Shown: positions 60,739 through 64,000 of the stretch, in pieces
Position numbering within the stretch: position 1 is the stretch's first letter
Layout of the letters: each line of letters begins with the position of its first letter
Assembly: GCF_029081005.1 (NCBI RefSeq)
Contig: NZ_JAJQTQ010000007.1
Span: 113,360 to 177,359, forward strand
Direction: 5' to 3'
From: Halomonas elongata
GTDB lineage: Bacteria; Pseudomonadota; Gammaproteobacteria; Pseudomonadales; Halomonadaceae
DNA length: 64,000 nt
Notes under the pieces: model-generated
What the model was told of the DNA's origin: nothing
Databases searched by the model: none
What the model saw: the letters and a program-made list of their open reading frames with translations, nothing else
Translations under genes and position numbers: made by a program

Positions 60739-61537
60739 GAGGACCAGTCTGACTGGCCTTCTTCGCCAGCGACGTACATGCCGTCTTACGGATGGTCGGG
60801 AGGACCACCTTCGTCACCCAATCCTGAAAGGGACGGGCCTGGGGTTTGTCCGAGCGCATGACCAGCTTGTAGAGGCCGGACTCGGAGATGACTGCTACGC
60901 GGGAGGCGGTCCCACGGAAGAGGGATTGAAGGGGAGTATTCTGAGTACTTCTCTTCTCGATGTGCGTTTTCTCGGTGGAGTCCAGGTTCCTCATGTAGTT
61001 GTGAGAATTGCCCTTTGCCGTAAGCCCAAGGCACTCACGGATGTCAACGGCCACGAACCACGGCTCGCCGTCGAAGTCGACGACGCGGATGTCCATGTCG
61101 ATGTCTGCGTGACCGCTCGGGTTGAAGGTACTGACACGCTGCTGAGCCTGTTGCTTCTCCTGCTCGACCTGTTCGAGTTGCTCCTGGGTGTCGGCTGCCA
61201 GACGCAGCGCCTCGGCGAAGGACTGAGGGACTTTCGGCTGAGCTACCTGCTTCTCCAGCTCCTGCCAGCGATCCACCAGTCGAGCGGTGAACTCCGGGGA
61301 AAGCTGGGCGACGATCACATAGCTGTCGCGCTTGTTGACGTGGTAGTTCGTCCTCGGCTTGCCACCTCCGGGGGTCGGTTCCTGCGTTGCAGTAAACGTC
61401 ACCAAGCCTTTGCACCCGAGACGTTCGATGGTGATCTTCACGTTGTCGTGTCGTGCTTCGACCACCTCCGCGATCTCGCGGCTGCTCATGGTCATCTCGG
61501 CGCAGCTCGCAGAGCGAGTGCTGGTGGTGGTCATCAT
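60668..61537 (-). CDS. Rha/BRO-N phage regulatory protein
   Basis: 289 residues. Residues 15-95 are a pRha domain: MSSREIAEVVEARHDNVKITIERLG, PTPGGGKPRTNYHVNKRDSYVIVAQLSPEFTARLVDRW. A coiled linker (LAADTQEQLEQVEQEKQQAQQRV) leads to a BRO-N domain (VVDFDGEPWFVAVDIRECLGL, VAVISESGLYKLVMRSDKPQARPFQDWVTKVVLPTIRKT). Such fusions are phage antirepressors or lysogeny switches. The end (SLSPRRADRTGPPLPPC) is unlike the usual C-terminal KilAC domain, so the 3' part may be lost. Confidence 0.85.
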   Translation of the reverse strand: MMTTTSTRSASCAEMTMSSREIAEVVEARHDNVKITIERLGCKGLVTFTATQEPTPGGGKPRTNYHVNKRDSYVIVAQLSPEFTARLVDRWQELEKQVAQPKVPQSFAEALRLAADTQEQLEQVEQEKQQAQQRVSTFNPSGHADIDMDIRVVDFDGEPWFVAVDIRECLGLTAKGNSHNYMRNLDSTEKTHIEKRSTQNTPLQSLFRGTASRVAVISESGLYKLVMRSDKPQARPFQDWVTKVVLPTIRKTACTSLAKKASQTGPLSLSPRRADRTGPPLPPCPASAP

Positions 61538-62020
61538 TGCTTTGGATGGTCCGCTTCACGCTGACGTGACGGGCCTCGACCATGGTTCAGGTCGTCGTAG
61601 TAGGTACGTTCAAAGTTGAGCGCATCGATGCGGGGCTCTCTCGCAAAATCTGGCAGACCATCAAGGCGCTGGCCCTGTCGATTTGCTCGTATGGCGGTGC
61701 TTTCAGGGGCCACGCCGAGGGATCGCCACGGTGGCGGGGGCAGTAGACACGCCGGGACTTGATCTACCCGTGTTCCCCTGACTCCGTGTGTCCGTCGCTG
61801 AGCCAGAGGAACGGGACTCTGATGGGACTCCTACCGGCGACCACCCCGGCCATTTTGTGGCGCACATCTGAGCCGGTAATTGAGTGTATATAAGGAACGC
61901 GCTTCCCCGTACCCCGCCCCGAGCTGGCGCATGGTGGGGGCTGGAAGTCGATCTTCGAGGCACCCACCCGGGGGATGAATGACGAGGGCACCCACCCCCT
62001 CCATGGCTCAGTGCCAGCCC
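61538..62020. other. 483-base region with a remnant of a second rha-like start
   Basis: On the minus strand at 61583-61540 the reading MVEARHVSVKRTIQSN repeats the core of the Rha domain, then breaks. Further right are a hairpin-rich stretch and TATATAAGGAACGCG near 61885. The frames at 61703-61991 are not protein-like. Confidence 0.45.
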
Positions 62021-62194
62021 TTACAGTACCGGCTCATGCTTGGCATCTGCCCAGCTATCCAGGGATAGGCCGCACTGATTCCAAGCGAGTAGCCCGACCA
62101 TCGGCACCCGCAGGAAGACATCTCCTGCGACCAGCCTGACGACCATCCCCATGATGGCCAGCTCCATGCCCCAGCGTGTGAACTCAATACGCAT
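62021..62194 (-). CDS. small hypothetical protein, 57 aa
   Basis: ATG 62194 is preceded by AAGGAGC at a good distance. The peptide MRIEFTRWGMELAIMGMVV and RLVAGDVFLRVPMVGLLAWN is amphipathic to hydrophobic and could be membrane-associated. No family recognised. Confidence 0.45.
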   Translation of the reverse strand: MRIEFTRWGMELAIMGMVVRLVAGDVFLRVPMVGLLAWNQCGLSLDSWADAKHEPVL

Positions 62195-62410
62195 TGCTTC
62201 GGCTCCTTGCTGTCTGGTGGTAGTCCTTGGCGCCCGCCTCTGAGCACCAGCAGCGGGCACGCTACAGGGCACACCCATTATAAGTAAAGCATTGATTATA
62301 AAGGAATTTACCTTCTATGGATTCTGATTCGGCAAGGGATGGCAGGAGAAGCCTTTGCTGTCTGACTCCCGGTGACAACCGATGCGCCAGGGGATGACTT
62401 CAAGCCGACA

Positions 62411-62436
62411 CAAAAAGCAGGACCGTTAGGCCCTGC
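62411..62436 (-). terminator. intrinsic terminator of the serine recombinase gene
   Basis: On the minus strand, stem GCAGG / CCTGC (62417-62421 and 62432-62436) is followed by TTTTTG, 27 bases after the stop at 62463. Confidence 0.65.
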
Positions 62437-62462
62437 CTCGATGTCACGCCGCATGTTGTCCC

Positions 62463-63092
62463 TCACTGAGCGGGCTGCTCGGCTCGCTTCATGGCGCGTT
62501 GGACGGTGCTGACACCACAGCCCACGATGTCGGCAGTCTTGCGGACACTGAAGCCTTGCTCCCGAAGCTCCATGACCCGCCGATGTAGTTCCTCGTTCAC
62601 CGGACGGCCCTTGTAGCGGCCATCCTGCTTGGCCTTCTCGATACCTTGGGCCTGACGCCTACGCCTGTCCTCGTAGTCCTTGCGAGCGACTGCCGCCAGC
62701 ATGTCGAGGAGCATGGCGTTCACTGCGTCGAGCATCCGCCCGGTGAAGTCGTCACCGTTGCCCACGGTCAGCGCCGCATGGCTCGTCGGTAGGTCCAGGG
62801 AGACGACACGAAGACCCGCGCTCTGGATGGCGCCCTTGAGCCTGTCCCAATCGCCTTTCGTCAGGCGCGTCAGTCGGTCCACCTGCTCGACTAGCAGCAC
62901 GTCGCCGGGGTGGGCATCATCAATGAGTCGTGCCAGTTCAGTCCGGTCGGCCTTGGTCCCGCTGGCGTTCTCGATGTACCACGAAGCGACAGTCACTCCC
63001 TTCTCGCTGGTGAAGCTGGTCAGCGCCTCACGGGCACGGCTGGCGTTCTGGTCATCGGTGGAGGCACGGAGGTAGGCGCGGATGTAAGCCAT
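62463..63092 (-). CDS. serine recombinase (resolvase/invertase family)
   Basis: 209 residues. The catalytic Ser11 is in AYLRASTDDQNASRARE. LLVEQVDRLTRLTKGDWDRLKGAI holds the conserved D-R-L-x-R motif. RRRRQAQGIEKAKQDGRYKGRPV is the E-helix link to a C-terminal HTH_7 domain (SVRKTADIVGCGVSTVQRAM). The length is typical of small resolvases. It may resolve dimers of the island or act on an unseen site. With the tyrosine integrase it gives the island two unrelated recombinases. Confidence 0.9.
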   Translation of the reverse strand: MAYIRAYLRASTDDQNASRAREALTSFTSEKGVTVASWYIENASGTKADRTELARLIDDAHPGDVLLVEQVDRLTRLTKGDWDRLKGAIQSAGLRVVSLDLPTSHAALTVGNGDDFTGRMLDAVNAMLLDMLAAVARKDYEDRRRRQAQGIEKAKQDGRYKGRPVNEELHRRVMELREQGFSVRKTADIVGCGVSTVQRAMKRAEQPAQ

Positions 63093-63507
63093 CGTTGTTC
63101 ACTCCCTTGTCGAGCACTGTGTTTGCTTGGATGTGTTCACAATAGGTGTGCTCGCTAGGGTGGTCAACCCATGTATGTGAATACGGATACAGGGCGCCTT
63201 GGACCGTACTCGCTGATGTGTACCCTAATGATCACGGACTCAGAGGCCCATAGACAGGCAGACCGACGCGGTTCGACAGGATGGACGCCGGGGACGCACA
63301 GCTTGCAGATTATTTGCTCGTCTGTGTGCCCTGGTTTGTTTTTGCGAACCAGAGACAGGCTAGGGGATGGGCAAGAAGACCGGCTTGGCGTGGCGATGCG
63401 CGCTTCTCAGAGAGTCAAGGACACCGACCGGGCATCCCTACTGGTATGGCTTGGCGAGGCCGAGAGAAGCGTACAGTGGAGAATCAGACTTCACCGGGTA
63501 CGGGTTA
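63093..63507. other. 415-base region without a supported gene
   Basis: A plus-strand frame of 122 codons (63171-63539) lacks a ribosome site and has unprotein-like composition. A CCTGGTTTG...CGAACCAG hairpin lies near 63330-63353. The recombinase promoter should be near 63100-63160. Confidence 0.4.
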
Positions 63508-63849
63508 CTATTCAGGCAGGAAGATCGCTGTCCCTCTAGCATCGAGCATGTACCAGCAGTTCTTCGTCAAGGCCGACGTTTTTTCCACAGATACATCGGT
63601 CACCCCATCGGCCCCCATGGTGTAAGCAGCAATCTTCAGATCGGTCATCACCACCGTTTCACTAGGGCTCTCTTCCACAAAGCTGCGATGGCACCTGCCC
63701 GCATCAACCGGGCCCAGTACTTTGGCTCCTTCGGGCATTGTGTCGTAGACCTTGACGGTGCGGACCGCTTCACGCTGATCGGAGATGCTGGCGTAGGAGA
63801 TGTCGTTACCAACCCGCATGTTGGAGCTGTAGGTGCTGCACCCGGTCAA
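63508..63849 (-). pseudogene. lipoprotein, 5' end cut by an IS5-like element
   Basis: The frame reads upstream of 63849 as SSLLIASALLTGC, a lipobox with Cys, then STYSSNMRVGNDISYASI. The mature part (SDQREAVRTVKVYDTMP, CHRSFVEESPSETVVMTDL, IAAYTMGADGVTDVSVEKT) looks like a complete small envelope protein. No start codon is present before the sequence changes into the IS end at about 63875-63890. The first few signal-peptide residues are thus missing, and expression would need a chance start such as the TTG at 63849. Confidence 0.65.
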
Positions 63850-63938
63850 GAGGGCCGAGGCAATGAGGAGAGAGCTAGGTTTTGTCCGAAAAGTCGAATT
63901 TACTAATGTGCACCATGCCGCAGCTGCATAGGTGATGC

Positions 63939-64000
63939 ATGGCAGGACGCTACGAGCTCTCCGATCGAAGCTGGGAGATGATCGAGGATATCGTCTCGCC
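63939..64000 (+). CDS. IS5-like transposase, N-terminus only
   Basis: From ATG 63939 the frame reads MAGRYELSDRSWEMIEDIVS and leaves the window. This matches the DUF4096-type start of IS5-family (IS427-like) transposases, where ...YELSD-W-I-...P is conserved. The left IS end is probably near 63875-63890 (CTAGGTTTTGTCCG). Confidence 0.7.
   Translation, partial: MAGRYELSDRSWEMIEDIVS

Noticed and set aside
61703..61991. Two overlapping minus-strand frames of 75-86 codons
   Set aside because: Pro/Ser/Arg-rich composition, no ribosome site and mutual overlap; not supported as genes.
63171..63539. 122-codon plus-strand frame beside the serine recombinase
   Set aside because: No ribosome-binding site and no recognisable domain; overlapping frames are equally open.

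Overview
The window looks like a chromosomal stretch of a high-GC halophilic gammaproteobacterium, most likely Halomonas or a close relative. The basis is the betI-betB-betA choline-to-betaine operon with a choline-binding protein, the Pseudomonas/Halomonas-type gene families (OpgD, azurin, PA0069-type radical SAM, FadE, DUF2797) and the overall codon style. No 16S gene is present, so the genus is an inference.

Layout. 1-3.8 kb is a decayed accessory region: an IS256-family transposase start, a VOC gene cut by it, a methyltransferase, an I78-inhibitor-like lipoprotein, a conjugative-element gene fragment fused to a broken IS3 element, and an AlpA-like regulator. It abuts the 3' end of a tRNA-Asn triplet (3830-4160), followed by tRNA-Met. 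4.4-9.8 kb is choline uptake and oxidation (choX, betI, betB, betA). 10-12.5 kb is fadE. 12.7-21.8 kb holds a polar amino-acid ABC transporter, a C45-type acyltransferase/amidase, two RpiR regulators, an SLC13 permease, a carboxymuconolactone-decarboxylase-like protein and a class III aminotransferase, which may form one catabolic locus. 21.8-24.1 kb has quinone reductase, azurin and an unknown protein. 24.1-29.4 kb is the ugpBAECQ glycerol-3-phosphate operon behind a PhoB box, with a 140-bp heptanucleotide array just upstream.

29.3-44.5 kb is a cobalamin region: cobQ, cobO, btuDCF and btuB behind a cobalamin riboswitch, then cobT-cbiZ-cbiB-cobD-cobU-cobS-cobC and a second CobU-like gene. No corrin-ring genes are seen, so it reads as import, remodelling and lower-ligand assembly. 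44.6-55.6 kb is ordinary chromosome: opgD, an SOS-boxed radical SAM gene, a PP2C-type phosphatase, a GST, DUF2797/DUF1315, rhomboid, metallophosphatase, nadK, an EamA transporter, a Pmp3-type membrane protein and a CBS-domain protein.

From tRNA-Gly(CCC) (55839) to the end is a second mobile island: tyrosine integrase, zinc-ribbon protein, a non-coding segment with five iteron-like repeats, unknown proteins, RNase HI, a Rha/BRO-type protein, a serine recombinase, and a lipoprotein whose start is cut off by an IS5-like element running out of the window.

The most distinctive observation is a small non-autonomous mobile element. Two copies (9910-9985 and 38221-38385) share 17-bp-type terminal inverted repeats, and each is flanked by an exact, different 10-bp direct repeat. 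The short copy looks like an internally deleted form of the long one. A diverged relative of the core lies between betB and betA.
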